Assembly: GCF_025398155.2 (NCBI RefSeq)
Contig: NZ_CP104562.2
Coordinates: forward strand, 6,200,001-6,264,000
Direction of reading: 5' to 3'
DNA: 64,000 nt
Source: Roseateles amylovorans
Lineage (GTDB): Bacteria; Pseudomonadota; Gammaproteobacteria; Burkholderiales; Burkholderiaceae_C
In this document: one piece after another, positions 52,039 to 61,412 of the stretch
Position numbering within the stretch: the first letter of the stretch is position 1
Layout: each line of letters opens with the position of its first letter
The notes under the pieces: model-generated
The model's input: the letters and a program-made list of their open reading frames with translations, nothing else
The model's database searches: none
Told to the model about the DNA's origin: nothing
Made by a program: the position numbers and the translations under genes

Positions 52039-53115
52039 ATGAAGACCCTCCTGAAGCCGCTTCTCACTGCCCTGGCGCTGGCCGCCCTCACGCTGGCCGC
52101 CCAGGCCCAGCCCGACGTGTCCGACCGACCGCCAGCGCCACCGGCACCGCCGGCGCCCTCCGCCCTGCCGCCGGAATTGCCGGTGCAGGTGGCCGAACAG
52201 GTCCGTATCGCCGTGGACGCCGCCTTCGCCGGCCAGATCCTGTCCCGCGAGAAAGTCGTCAAGGGCGCTCCGTATTGCGCCCAGGCTGTGCATGAGACGG
52301 TGCAGCCGCTGATGGACGGCAACCGCATCGTCCATCAGCAGACCAGCCTGCTGTGCCGAGATGCGGAGGGTCGCACCCGTCAGGAGATCGAACGCCAGGG
52401 CCGCAAATGGATCTACCTGCGCGACCCGGTGGGCGGCGACAACTGGCTGCTCGACCCGCAACGCAAGACGGCCCGCTACCTGGGCAGACGCGTCGACGAA
52501 TCGGCGCGGCGCGAGGAAACCGCCCGCCAGCGCGACTACGCCGAACGCATGCGCGAGTACGCCCGCCAGATGAAGGAATGGACCCGGGTGCACGGCGAGC
52601 GGCTGCGCAACACCATGGGTGCCGCGCCGGTGGAGCCGCCCCAGCCGCCCGCGCCGCCACAGCCCCCCATGGCACCGCGTGCCGTCGTGATCGCACCGGT
52701 GGACGGCGGCCATGACCTGCGCGTCGTCCAGATGGAAAGCCCCGACGCGACGGCGATGCCGGTGCCGATCCCCGCCGCGGTCGGGCTGCGGGCCGAACGG
52801 GCAGCCAGCCTGGAGCGGTCGCGCCCCGAGGCCTTGCCGCCGCGCGAGGTGGAGGGCCTGAAGCTCACCGGCCAACGCTTCACCAGCACCATCGAGGCGG
52901 GCAAGGTCGGCAACGAGAAGCCGATCGTCCTCACCCGTGAGGTGTGGACCTCGCCCGAGCTGCAGATCACCGTCAGCAGCCAGGACCGAGATCCCCGCAG
53001 CGGCGAGCAGAACTATCAGCTCCGCCAGATTCGTCGGGGCGAGCCGGACGCCGCGCTGATGAAGGTCCCCGCCGACTTCAAGAAGAGCGGCGAGCCGACG
53101 CCAAAGAAGGGTTGA
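52039..53115 (+). CDS. Secreted protein of the ECF operon, function unknown
   Basis: This 358-residue protein has a clear Sec signal peptide (LLKPLLTALALAALTLAAQA). A Pro/Ala-rich linker, a folded segment (about 50-150, with two Cys that may pair, in APYCAQAVHE and SLLCRDAEGR), a charged helical stretch (about 155-195) and a Pro-rich linker lead to a C-terminal segment (about 270-358) containing TREVWTSPELQITVSS. I do not recognise a named family, though proteins of this look accompany ECF/anti-sigma pairs in Burkholderiales. Likely an envelope or stress target of the sigma factor, transcribed with it. Confidence 0.8.
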   Translation: MKTLLKPLLTALALAALTLAAQAQPDVSDRPPAPPAPPAPSALPPELPVQVAEQVRIAVDAAFAGQILSREKVVKGAPYCAQAVHETVQPLMDGNRIVHQQTSLLCRDAEGRTRQEIERQGRKWIYLRDPVGGDNWLLDPQRKTARYLGRRVDESARREETARQRDYAERMREYARQMKEWTRVHGERLRNTMGAAPVEPPQPPAPPQPPMAPRAVVIAPVDGGHDLRVVQMESPDATAMPVPIPAAVGLRAERAASLERSRPEALPPREVEGLKLTGQRFTSTIEAGKVGNEKPIVLTREVWTSPELQITVSSQDRDPRSGEQNYQLRQIRRGEPDAALMKVPADFKKSGEPTPKKG

Positions 53116-53151
53116 ACGACCGGGATGGCCGGCGAATGGCCGTTCCGGCAG

Positions 53152-54417
53152 TCATCGGAACCACGGCAGTGCGTCCACCCGCGCCTCGATGCGCGCCATC
53201 AGCGCCCGATACGGCGCACCATCCGGGCCGCCGTAGTCGCGCTGGAACTGCTCGGCGCTGAGGAACTCCGGCAGATCGGCGACGGCGGGGGTGAAGTCGC
53301 TCTCCTGCACCGTCCCGGCCGCGAAGCCCTGCAGCCGCAGCGGGGCCTGCTGAGACAACAGGCCCAGCCGCTTGCCGGCCAGATCCACCGCCAGGTCATT
53401 GAAGCTGAAACCGCTGCCGCCGCGGGAGTCGGCGATCTCCTTGTACAGGCCGATCGCATCAGTCACCGGCCCGCCGCCTTCAATCGCAAGCACCGCCGAG
53501 ATCAGCAGGTGCAGCGCGAAATCCTCGCGTCCGCCCAACAGCAGCACCTGCGGACGCGGGCGAGGCCATTCCCGCGCCTGCGGAATGAAGCGGCCCCAGG
53601 TCTGTCCGCTGGCGTACAGGCCCAGGCTCAGGATCAGCGCGCGGTGTTCGGCGGCGGCGATGTCCACCCGGCCCTCGCTGCGCTGCGCTGCCAGGCGCAG
53701 CAGCGTTTCCAGCCACGGCGTGAGCGGCACCGGCGACCCCGGCGGATAGGCCTGGCTCAGTTCGCCGATACGGGCTTCATAGACGCGCAGCCGTTCGCGT
53801 TCGACCTCGGGCCACAGGCGCGAGGCCAGTTGCCGGGCGGTGTCCGGCTGCCACTCATAGCGCAGGTCCACGCCGTGGGATTCAAAGATCAGCTCGCGCA
53901 GCAGACCGCGGGCGAGCTTGAGATCGTCCTCGCCCAGGGCCTGCCGGGCCGCCTGATGCAGCAGCCAGCCGCTGACCGAGGCCGGCAGCGGCAGATGCCC
54001 CACCCGCAACGACGACAGCGCCGGCCACAGCGCGGCCGACGGCGCCTGCTGCCAACGGGTGTCAATGTTGAGCCAGCGCCAGCGCCAGCGCCAGCGCCAG
54101 GGCAGCGGCAGTTCGATGCTCAGTTGCACCTCCGCCTCGCCGGGCGCAAGGCGCAGGTCGGCACGGGCGGGTCGCCACCGGTTCAGGCCCAGTTCCAGCA
54201 GACCCTCCAGTTCGGATTCGCTCAGGCGCAGCGGGCGCACGCCCGGCGCCTGGCCGCGCGGGTCATTGCGCTTGAAGGCCGCATGCGCCTGGGCGACCTG
54301 ATCGCCCAAGGCGGAGGGGTCGCGCAAGGGCACGCTGGGCGCAGACTGCAGCAACAGTGCGGCGCCGGTCAGACCCAGCAACAGCAGGAGGAACAACGCG
54401 CGGAGGAGCCGTTTCAT
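53152..54417 (-). CDS. Hypothetical membrane-anchored protein
   Basis: This 421-residue protein of unknown family has one N-terminal membrane helix (MKRLLRALFLLLLLGLTGAA), so it is probably anchored in the inner membrane facing the periplasm. It carries a WRWRWRWRW run (about residue 110-118) encoded by a hexamer repeat. A C-terminal domain (about 240-421) includes LLLGGREDFALHLLISAVLA and GFSFNDLAVDLAGKRLG and resembles uncharacterised Burkholderiales and Xanthomonadales proteins. The ATG at 54417 gives the only sensible start. Divergent from the SNF2 helicase gene with 44 bp between starts. Convergent with the ECF operon. Confidence 0.82.
   Translation of the reverse strand: MKRLLRALFLLLLLGLTGAALLLQSAPSVPLRDPSALGDQVAQAHAAFKRNDPRGQAPGVRPLRLSESELEGLLELGLNRWRPARADLRLAPGEAEVQLSIELPLPWRWRWRWRWLNIDTRWQQAPSAALWPALSSLRVGHLPLPASVSGWLLHQAARQALGEDDLKLARGLLRELIFESHGVDLRYEWQPDTARQLASRLWPEVERERLRVYEARIGELSQAYPPGSPVPLTPWLETLLRLAAQRSEGRVDIAAAEHRALILSLGLYASGQTWGRFIPQAREWPRPRPQVLLLGGREDFALHLLISAVLAIEGGGPVTDAIGLYKEIADSRGGSGFSFNDLAVDLAGKRLGLLSQQAPLRLQGFAAGTVQESDFTPAVADLPEFLSAEQFQRDYGGPDGAPYRALMARIEARVDALPWFR
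54072..54100. repeat. Coding hexamer repeat encoding Trp-Arg
   Basis: About five tandem AGCGCC units on the + strand encode an alternating Trp-Arg run in the minus-strand gene. Slippage-prone. Confidence 0.7.
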
Positions 54418-54461
54418 GGGTCGGCAGTCTGCCATCGCTGACGCCCCGACAATCACGGCCG

Positions 54462-56768
54462 ATGACGTCGCTCCCGCCCCAACTGATCCTGCAGACCCTG
54501 AACCGCGGCGACGGCCTGCTGGGCATGCGGCCGCACGGCAAGATGGGGCCTCGGGCCGATCAGGTGACCCTGGTGCGGCTGGGCCGCTGGCCGGAGGCCG
54601 AGGCGGATCGAAAGACCTGGGAGCAATTGCCGCTGCGCCCGGTGGACCCCGAGATGCTGCAGTGGCGGGATGCCGCCTTCGGTCGCGCCTTGACGCCCTG
54701 CTGGACGCTGGAGCAGGAGGAGTTCTTTGCGGACTTCGCTGCGGAGCAGGTGCCGCAACTGCGGGCACTGGGCTGGGAGGTCGAGTTCCTGCCGGGGTTC
54801 GCGCACCACAGCCAGGCCATTGACGCCTGGCGGCTGGAGGTGGGCGCCGAGGCCGACGACGAGGCCAGCCCGGCCCCGGAGCGGGTCCAGACGCTGGGTC
54901 TTTCCCGCCGCAAGGGCTCCTGGCTGATGAGTCTGGGCGTGGTGGTGCAGGGAGAACGGGTGGACTTGGCGCCGCTGATCTGGAACCTGCTCAAGCGCGA
55001 CCGCCGTTGGCTGTCCGCCGAGGCCATCGGCACCATCGACGACGATGCCGTCATCAGTTTGCGGGCCCCCGGCGGTCGACGCCTGCACGCCACGGCCGCC
55101 CCGCTCAAGCAATTGATGCTGAACCTGCTGGAAGTGCTGGTGGTGCAGCGCTCGCGCCGCGGCGCAATTCCGCTGACCTCCTGGGAAGCGGCGCGGCTGT
55201 CCTTGCTGGCGGGCTCGGACAGCCGGTGGCAGGTGGTCGGCGCGGACGAGCTGCGGGCAATGTGGCTGCGCCTTCAATCCGCCGGCCCGCCACCACCGCA
55301 ACCTCAGCCCGACGGCCTGGGCATCCAGCTGCGGCCTTATCAGCTGCAAGGCCTGGCCTGGCTGCAGTATCTGGCGCGGCAGTCGCTGGGCGGCATCCTG
55401 GCCGACGACATGGGCCTGGGCAAGACCGCGCAGGCGCTGGCGCATTTGTGGGTGGAACGCCAGGCCGGCCGGCTGCAGCAGCCGGCGTTGGTGGTGGCGC
55501 CCACCTCGCTGATGTTCAATTGGGCGGAAGAAGCCGCACGCATCGCGCCGGGGTTGCGTGTCGCGGCCCTGACCGATCCGGACCAGCGTCGTGCGGTGCT
55601 GGCGGACCTGGGCCAGGTCGACCTGCTGCTGTGCAGCTACGGCCTGGTCTGGCGGGAGTTGCGGGCGCTGACCCGCCACCGGTTCTCGGTGCTGGTGCTG
55701 GACGAAGCGCAAGCGGTGAAGAACCCACGCTCCCGCGCGGCCCGCGCCCTGCGCCGCCTGGATGCCGGCCAGCGGCTGGTCCTGACCGGCACGCCGCTGG
55801 AGAACCATCTGGGCGAGCTCTGGACGCAATTCGACTTTCTGATGCCCGGCTACCTGGGCGACAGCCGCAGCTTTGCCAAGCACTGGCGCAAACCGATCGA
55901 GGTCAGCGGATCGGCACAGCGGGCCCGCCAGTTGGCCGCCCGGGTGCGGCCCTTCATCCTGCGCCGGCTGAAGTCGGAGGTGGCCACCGAGTTGCCGCCG
56001 TTGACGGTCTTGACCGTTCGCATCCCGCTGCAGGGACGGCAACGGCAACTCTATGAAAGTGTGCGGATCGGGGCCGATCACCTGGTCCGGCGGGTGCTGG
56101 CGCAGCAAAAGGTCTTCGGCGACGGCCTGATCTCGGTGCTGGATGCCATGCTGAAGCTGCGGCAGGTCTGCTGCGATCCGCGGCTGGTGCCCGGCCTGGC
56201 GGTGCCGACCGGCATGGAGACCGCCAAACTGGACTGGCTCCGAGCCCATGTGCCGGAGTTCATCGCCCAGGGTCGTCGGGTGCTGGTGTTTTCGCAGTTC
56301 ACCGGCATGCTCAGCCTGGTGGAGGCGGCCATGACCGAGGCCGGCGTGCCGCTGCTCAGCCTGACCGGCGCCACCGCGGAAGGTAAGCGCGGGGATTTGG
56401 TGCGTCGCTTTCAGGCAGAAGAGGTGCCGCTGATGCTGGTCAGCCTGAAGGCCGGCGGCGTGGGCCTGAACCTGACGGCGGCGGACACCGTGATCCAGGT
56501 CGATCCCTGGTGGAATCCGGCGGTGGACGCCCAGGCCCAGGCGCGCGCCCATCGGTTGGGACAGACCCGGCCGGTCTTCGCCCATCAATTGGTGATCGAG
56601 GGCAGCATCGAGGAACGGATGCTGGAGCTGCAGGCCCGCAAGCGCACCCTGGCCGACGGCATGCTGGGCAGCGACACCGGGGAACAGCTGGAGAAATTCA
56701 GCCCCGCCGAGATCGAGCGGCTGCTGGCCCCGCTGCTGGACGAGGCGGACCCGGACGACGACGCCTGA
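54462..56768 (+). CDS. SNF2/RapA-type DEAD-like helicase
   Basis: This 768-residue Swi2/Snf2-family ATPase has an N-terminal ~280-residue region of its own. The motor follows: LRPYQLQGLAWLQYL (Q motif region), Walker A in DDMGLGKT (about 315-322), DEAQ box (about 414-417) and LTGTPLENHLGELW (motif III). Then come VLVFSQFTGML, LKAGGVGLNLTAADTVIQ and RAHRLGQTRPVF (motifs IV-VI). Such proteins move along double-stranded DNA to remodel protein-DNA complexes. The target is unknown. The ATG at 54462 is in frame with a longer reading that runs back into the neighbour's promoter and is rejected. Confidence 0.93.
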   Translation: MTSLPPQLILQTLNRGDGLLGMRPHGKMGPRADQVTLVRLGRWPEAEADRKTWEQLPLRPVDPEMLQWRDAAFGRALTPCWTLEQEEFFADFAAEQVPQLRALGWEVEFLPGFAHHSQAIDAWRLEVGAEADDEASPAPERVQTLGLSRRKGSWLMSLGVVVQGERVDLAPLIWNLLKRDRRWLSAEAIGTIDDDAVISLRAPGGRRLHATAAPLKQLMLNLLEVLVVQRSRRGAIPLTSWEAARLSLLAGSDSRWQVVGADELRAMWLRLQSAGPPPPQPQPDGLGIQLRPYQLQGLAWLQYLARQSLGGILADDMGLGKTAQALAHLWVERQAGRLQQPALVVAPTSLMFNWAEEAARIAPGLRVAALTDPDQRRAVLADLGQVDLLLCSYGLVWRELRALTRHRFSVLVLDEAQAVKNPRSRAARALRRLDAGQRLVLTGTPLENHLGELWTQFDFLMPGYLGDSRSFAKHWRKPIEVSGSAQRARQLAARVRPFILRRLKSEVATELPPLTVLTVRIPLQGRQRQLYESVRIGADHLVRRVLAQQKVFGDGLISVLDAMLKLRQVCCDPRLVPGLAVPTGMETAKLDWLRAHVPEFIAQGRRVLVFSQFTGMLSLVEAAMTEAGVPLLSLTGATAEGKRGDLVRRFQAEEVPLMLVSLKAGGVGLNLTAADTVIQVDPWWNPAVDAQAQARAHRLGQTRPVFAHQLVIEGSIEERMLELQARKRTLADGMLGSDTGEQLEKFSPAEIERLLAPLLDEADPDDDA

Positions 56769-56901
56769 ACCGGCATTCGGCTCAGGGCAACGGCCAACAG
56801 CGCCTGGCAGGCGCTGTCAGCGTCAAATCATCTGGGGGGAGGGGGCGGCCGCCAGGACGGCGGCGGCACGAGCGCGGGGCCCGGACGGGCCTCGGCGAAG
56901 A

Positions 56902-57063
56902 TCAGCGCTTGCGGTCGAAACGCAGGGCGCGGGCCACGCTGCGGCGGTCGCAGCCCAGGCTGGCGACTTCAAAAGCCTCGTGCTTGCGACCCTTGTCGCT
57001 GTTCAGTTCCGGCATCGGCATGCGACGCGGTTGGGATTCGGTGCGTGATTGGGACTTCATCAT
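56902..57063 (-). CDS. Small basic protein, 53 residues, unknown
   Basis: A short gene begins with two ATGs (57063 and 57060). AGAAGG lies nine bases upstream, and it ends at TGA 56904..56902. The peptide is rich in Arg, Lys and Ser (MPELNSDKGRKHEAFEV, then CDRRSVARALRFDRKR) and has strong G/C at third codon positions, a sign of real coding. Its basic C-terminus suggests nucleic acid or ribosome contact, but no family is recognised. The surrounding intergenic sequence (56769-57347) is otherwise without a gene. Confidence 0.65.
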   Translation of the reverse strand: MMKSQSRTESQPRRMPMPELNSDKGRKHEAFEVASLGCDRRSVARALRFDRKR

Positions 57064-57347
57064 GGTCGTGGACCTTCTGGATTCCAGGCGGGGAAAATCG
57101 CCTTGCGACCTCTAACGCAGTGCATCCGTGCCCCGTTGACAGGCAATTCACAATTCCAAACATCGTTTCTGCACCGAAAGGCGGCACGGCGTGAAGTTGT
57201 TCGTTGATTAAGTGCCTGGACGGCCGCCGCGCCGACATGGCGCGGCCTTCGGCAGGCAGACCGCAGGGATCGGATCGTCGTCGGGCTGCAACGTCCCGCA
57301 AGGCCTGGTGCCGGCCAACACCGGGCTTTCTCGCTAAGCTTGACCCC

Positions 57348-57773
57348 ATGTCCGCTGTTCCTGCCGCCCCCGCCGCTCCCGATGCCCCGCCCGCCACGCC
57401 TCAGGGCGACGTGACGTCCGGCCTGCTGGTCGCCTGCCTGTGCGCCGCCTGGTGCCGGGTGTGCGACACCTATCGGGAGGACTTTGCCCGCCTGCGGCAG
57501 CAGCATCCCGGGGCACAGTTCGTCTGGGTGGACATCGAGGACGACGCCGAGCTGGTGGACGACCTGGAGGTCGAGACCTTCCCCACCTTGCTCATCGGTT
57601 CGGGCGAGCGGCTCTGCTTCATCGGTCCGGTTTTGCCCCAGCCTGGTGCATCCCAGCGGCTGATCCAGGCCGCGGTCGACAATCCGGCCATGTCCGCCGC
57701 CAGCGCCACCGCCCCAACCGGCACCACGGCGGCCGCACAGGCGCTGCTTTCCCGACTTCGGAAGGCCTGCTGA
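57348..57773 (+). CDS. Thioredoxin-like protein
   Basis: This 141-residue protein has a thioredoxin fold and a CxxC active site, Cys36-Cys39 in AAWCRVCDTY, followed by FVWVDIEDDAELVDDL and the cis-proline region in VETFPTLLIG. The N-terminal ~20 residues are Ala/Pro-rich and lack a signal, so it acts in the cytosol. It probably reduces disulfides or serves as a small redox partner. The ATG at 57348 fits the domain. A TTGACA sequence at 57136 may be part of its promoter but lacks a good -10. Confidence 0.88.
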   Translation: MSAVPAAPAAPDAPPATPQGDVTSGLLVACLCAAWCRVCDTYREDFARLRQQHPGAQFVWVDIEDDAELVDDLEVETFPTLLIGSGERLCFIGPVLPQPGASQRLIQAAVDNPAMSAASATAPTGTTAAAQALLSRLRKAC

Positions 57774-58159
57774 GTTCAGCGGACCCGCCACTCGGCGCCT
57801 CTTTGGTTTCGACCGGTCAGCCGTCATCCGGTGGCGTCCCGCCGCCGATTCGTCTGACATGCGGCACGCGAGCACAGCGCGCAGCGCCTCCACGTTCGAC
57901 CCGGCATCACCACGGTCTTCATTCGGCACCCGCCCTCGACAGGCCATAGCGACCCCTGCGCCCCTCCCCGGGGCCTTCCGTCGGATCACGGGCGGCAGTC
58001 GCCCGATTCCGGGATCACTTGTGTCCGCCAGGGGCCTGCGAGCGAGAATGCGCCACCTCCCTGTCGATACGGGCGCGGCCGCATGTTCATGGACGACGGC
58101 CTGCGCCCGGTTCGTGGCCCACCCGGGCCGGCCCCACTTCAGCCGTACGGCGACATCCG
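57774..58159. other. 386-bp intergenic region before the aminopeptidase gene
   Basis: The stretch contains Arg/Pro-rich open frames on both strands that have no coding character. No hairpin terminator after the thioredoxin-like gene and no convincing promoter are visible. Confidence 0.5.
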
Positions 58160-59536
58160 ATGAACGTTCAATTCAAGACCTCGGTGGCCCGCGCCACGCC
58201 CATCCTGGCGCTGGACCGCGCCGCCTACCAAGCCCTGGCGCCCAGCCTGCCCAAGCGGACCCAGCAATGGCTGGCGACCCTGGGCTTCAGCGCCGCGCCG
58301 GACACCTTCGCCCTGGTGCCGGGTGATGACGGCAAGCTGGCCCAGGTCTTCGCCGGGGTGGCCCATGCGGCCCATCCGTTCGCCTTGTCGGCCCTGCCGC
58401 TGACCCTGCCGGAAGGCCACTACACGCTGTCGCCGGACGGCCTGGCGCTGCAGGACGAGGCCGCGGCGATGTCGTGGGAACTCGGCTGCTATCAGTTCGA
58501 CCTCTACAAGCCGCGCAAGCGCCAGCCGGCGCAGTTGCTCATCAAGAGCAGCGCGGACGGCCAGCGCGGCCTGGCCATCGCCACCGCCATCTCCGCCGTG
58601 CGCGACCTGGTGAACACGCCGGCCGAACACATGGGCCCGGAGGAGCTGTCGAAGGCCGCGGCGGTGGTCGGCAAGCAGCACGGCGCGAAGTTCAAGGAGA
58701 TCGTCGGTGACGACCTGCTCAAGAAGAACTTCCCCGCGATCCATGCGGTCGGTCGCGCCAGCACCCGCGCGCCGCGGCTGGTCGAGCTGAACTGGGGCAG
58801 CGACAAGCATCCGCGGCTGACGCTGGTCGGCAAGGGCGTGTGCTTCGACACCGGGGGCCTGGACATCAAGCCCGCCGACGGCATGCGCCAGATGAAGAAG
58901 GACATGGGCGGTGCGGCCAACGTGCTGGGCCTGGCCACCTTGATCATGGCGCTCAAGCTGCCGGTGCGCCTGCAGGTGCTGATCCCGGCGGTGGAGAACT
59001 CGATCTCCGGCAATGCCTACCGCCCCGGCGATGTCATCAAGACCCGCGCCGGCCTGCACATCGAGATCGGCAACACCGATGCCGAAGGCCGCGTGGTGCT
59101 GTGCGACGCACTGGCCTATGCCACCGAGTTCGAGCCCGAACTGATCATCGACATGGCCACCCTGACCGGCGCCGCCCGGATTGCGCTGGGCGCGCAGCTG
59201 CCGGCGCTGTTCACCCGCCACATGGACACCGGCCGCGACCTGGTGGACCTGGGCCTGAAGCTGGACGACCCGATGTGGCACATGCCGCTGTGGGCGCCCT
59301 ACAAGGAGGGCATCACCTCCAGCATCGGCGACATCGTCAACACCGGGCGCAATGCCCTGGCCGGCGCGATCAATGCCGCGCTGTTCCTGGAAGCGTTCGT
59401 CCCCGCCCAGCAGGACTGGCTGCACATCGACCTGTTCGCCTGGAACGACCAGTCGCGCCCCGGCCGTCCGATCGGCGGCGAGGCCCAGACCCTGCGCACC
59501 CTGCTGAGCTATCTGGAAGAGCGCTTCAGCGCCTGA
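58160..59536 (+). CDS. Leucyl aminopeptidase, M17 family
   Basis: This 458-residue cytosolic metallo-aminopeptidase has a family N-terminal domain (about 1-170) and a C-terminal catalytic domain. VGKGVCFDTGGLDIKP carries metal ligands. The signature NTDAEGR is at 305-311, the downstream EGR Arg and the Lys in KPADGMRQMKKDMGGA are intact, and TLTGAARIALG is normal. It cleaves N-terminal residues from peptides. The ATG at 58160 is chosen by length; an upstream in-frame extension is Arg/Pro-rich and not coding-like. Convergent with the GMC oxidoreductase gene. Confidence 0.95.
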   Translation: MNVQFKTSVARATPILALDRAAYQALAPSLPKRTQQWLATLGFSAAPDTFALVPGDDGKLAQVFAGVAHAAHPFALSALPLTLPEGHYTLSPDGLALQDEAAAMSWELGCYQFDLYKPRKRQPAQLLIKSSADGQRGLAIATAISAVRDLVNTPAEHMGPEELSKAAAVVGKQHGAKFKEIVGDDLLKKNFPAIHAVGRASTRAPRLVELNWGSDKHPRLTLVGKGVCFDTGGLDIKPADGMRQMKKDMGGAANVLGLATLIMALKLPVRLQVLIPAVENSISGNAYRPGDVIKTRAGLHIEIGNTDAEGRVVLCDALAYATEFEPELIIDMATLTGAARIALGAQLPALFTRHMDTGRDLVDLGLKLDDPMWHMPLWAPYKEGITSSIGDIVNTGRNALAGAINAALFLEAFVPAQQDWLHIDLFAWNDQSRPGRPIGGEAQTLRTLLSYLEERFSA

Positions 59537-59610
59537 GTTCGACCTCGAGCGGATTGACAGGCGCTGTGAAGCCCCTGTCGGCCTGATCCCCACCGCCGCC
59601 ACCAGCGCCA

Positions 59611-59637
59611 CGGGCGCCGCGTTGGCATCGGCGCCCG
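59611..59637. terminator. GC-rich hairpin between convergent genes, possible terminator
   Basis: A 9-bp perfect stem CGGGCGCCG / CGGCGCCCG with a 9-nt loop lies between the aminopeptidase and oxidoreductase stops. No T-run on either side, so it is at best a weak or Rho-assisted terminator. Confidence 0.4.
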
Positions 59638-59641
59638 CGAC

Positions 59642-61369
59642 TCAATCGCCCGCGCACAGCCACTCGGCAGCGCGCTCGGCCAGCATCAGGGTGGGCGAGT
59701 TGGTGTTGCCGCTGGTGATGGTGGGCATCACGCTCGCATCGATCACCCGCAAACCCGCCACGCCGCGCACCCGCAGCCGGCTGTCCACCACGGCCGCCTC
59801 GTCGTCGGCCCGACCCATCCGGCAGGTGCCGACCGGATGGAAGATGGTGGTGGCGATGTCGCCCGCCAGCCGGGCCAGTTCCTCATCGGTCTCGAACTGC
59901 GGGCCGGGTCGGAATTCCTCCGGCCGGTAGCGCGCCAAGGCGGGCTGGCCGACGATGCGCCGCGTCAGCCGCAGGCTGCGGGCGGCCACCTGGCGATCTT
60001 CCTCGGTGCTCAGATAGTTGGGCGCAATCAACGGTGCGTCGGCCGCATCGGCACTGCGGATGCGCACCGAGCCGCGGCTGGTCGGGTTCAGATTGCACAC
60101 ACTGGCGGTGAAGGCATTGAAGCGATGCAGCGGCTCGCCAAAGGCATCCAGCGAGAGCGGCTGCACGTGGTACTCCAGATCGGGCCAGTCCTTGTCCGGC
60201 CCGCTGCGTGCAAACGCCCCCAGCTGCGACGGCGCCATGCTCATCGGTCCGCTGCGCCGCAAGGCATATTCCAGGCCGATCCGGGCCTTGCCGAACCAGC
60301 TGTCGGCCAGGGTGTTGAGGGTGCTCACCCCGTGCACCTTGAACACCGCCCGGATCTGCAGATGATCCTGAAGGTTGGCGCCCACACCGGGCAGGTGGTG
60401 CCGCACCGGAATGTCCAAGGATTGCAGCAGATCGCCGGGCCCGATGCCCGACAGCTGTAGCAATTGTGGCGAGCCGATGGCGCCTGCCGCCAGCAAGACC
60501 TGGCCCCCCGGTTCCAGACGGGCCTCTTCCAGCCCATGCGGCGTGCTTACCTGCACCCCGGTGCAGCGCGGCTGGCCGTCGACCGTGTCCAGCAGCAGGC
60601 GCTGCGCCATCGAGCCGGTCCACATTTCGAAGTTGGGTCGCTGATAGCAGGTCGGTCGAAGGAAGGCCTTGGCGGTGTTCCAGCGCCAGCCCGCCTTCTG
60701 GTTGACCTCGAAATAACCCACGCCCTCGTTGTTGCCGCGATTGAAATCGGGCGTGGCCGGAATGCCAGCCTCCTGCGCGGCGGCGGCGAATGCATCCAGC
60801 ACCGCCCAACGCAGTCGCTGCTTCTCCACCCGCCACTCGCCGCCGTGACCGTGCAGGGCGGGATCGAACCCCGGTGCCCGCTCCGCGCCTGCGTCCAGAC
60901 GCCAATGATGCTCATGGCGCTTGAAGAACGGCAGCACCGCGTCCCAGCGCCAGGCCTCGTCGCCGACGGCGCGCGCCCAGTCGTCGTAGTCCCGCGATTG
61001 GCCTCGCATGTAGATCATGCCGTTGATGCTGGAGCTGCCCCCCAGCACCTTGCCGCGCGGATAACGCAGGCTGCGGCCGTTCAGGCCCGCATCCGGCTCG
61101 GTCTTGTAGAGCCAGTCGGTGCGCGGGTTGCCGATGCAATGCAGGTAGCCGACCGGGATGTGGATCCAGTGATAGTCGTCGCGTCCCCCGGCCTCCAGCA
61201 ACAGCACCCGCTTGGAGGGATCGGCACTGAGCCGGTTGGCCAGCAGGCAGCCGGCCGTTCCGGCGCCGACGATGATGAAGTCGAAGCGCGGCCCGGGCGC
61301 TGCCGCCGGGCGGGGCGAAGGCGCGGCGCCGTCGCTTCGAGTGTCTCCGTTGTTGTCGTGTGTCGTCAT
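59642..61369 (-). CDS. GMC-family FAD oxidoreductase (choline dehydrogenase-like)
   Basis: This 575-residue flavoenzyme has the Rossmann FAD motif FIIVGAGTAGCLLANRL (about residues 31-47), the GMC signature 1 region RGKVLGGSSSINGMIYMRG (about 103-121), and GMC signature 2 AGAIGSPQLLQLSGIG (about 296-311). The C-terminal active site is in HPVGTCRMG and ASVMPTITSGNTNSPT, with the conserved His and Asn. GMC enzymes oxidise alcohols such as choline or aryl/alkyl alcohols; the exact substrate is not readable. No betaine genes nearby. A charged 25-residue N-tail precedes the FAD motif. Confidence 0.93.
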   Translation of the reverse strand: MTTHDNNGDTRSDGAAPSPRPAAAPGPRFDFIIVGAGTAGCLLANRLSADPSKRVLLLEAGGRDDYHWIHIPVGYLHCIGNPRTDWLYKTEPDAGLNGRSLRYPRGKVLGGSSSINGMIYMRGQSRDYDDWARAVGDEAWRWDAVLPFFKRHEHHWRLDAGAERAPGFDPALHGHGGEWRVEKQRLRWAVLDAFAAAAQEAGIPATPDFNRGNNEGVGYFEVNQKAGWRWNTAKAFLRPTCYQRPNFEMWTGSMAQRLLLDTVDGQPRCTGVQVSTPHGLEEARLEPGGQVLLAAGAIGSPQLLQLSGIGPGDLLQSLDIPVRHHLPGVGANLQDHLQIRAVFKVHGVSTLNTLADSWFGKARIGLEYALRRSGPMSMAPSQLGAFARSGPDKDWPDLEYHVQPLSLDAFGEPLHRFNAFTASVCNLNPTSRGSVRIRSADAADAPLIAPNYLSTEEDRQVAARSLRLTRRIVGQPALARYRPEEFRPGPQFETDEELARLAGDIATTIFHPVGTCRMGRADDEAAVVDSRLRVRGVAGLRVIDASVMPTITSGNTNSPTLMLAERAAEWLCAGD

Positions 61370-61412
61370 GGCCCCATGCTGACCGAGCCGGGGCCTGCGG
61401 GCAACCGCGTTG

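Noticed and set aside
57136..57164. TTGACA at 57136 as a sigma-70 promoter
   Set aside because: The -35 match is perfect, but the hexamer at 17-bp spacing (AACATC) is a poor -10.
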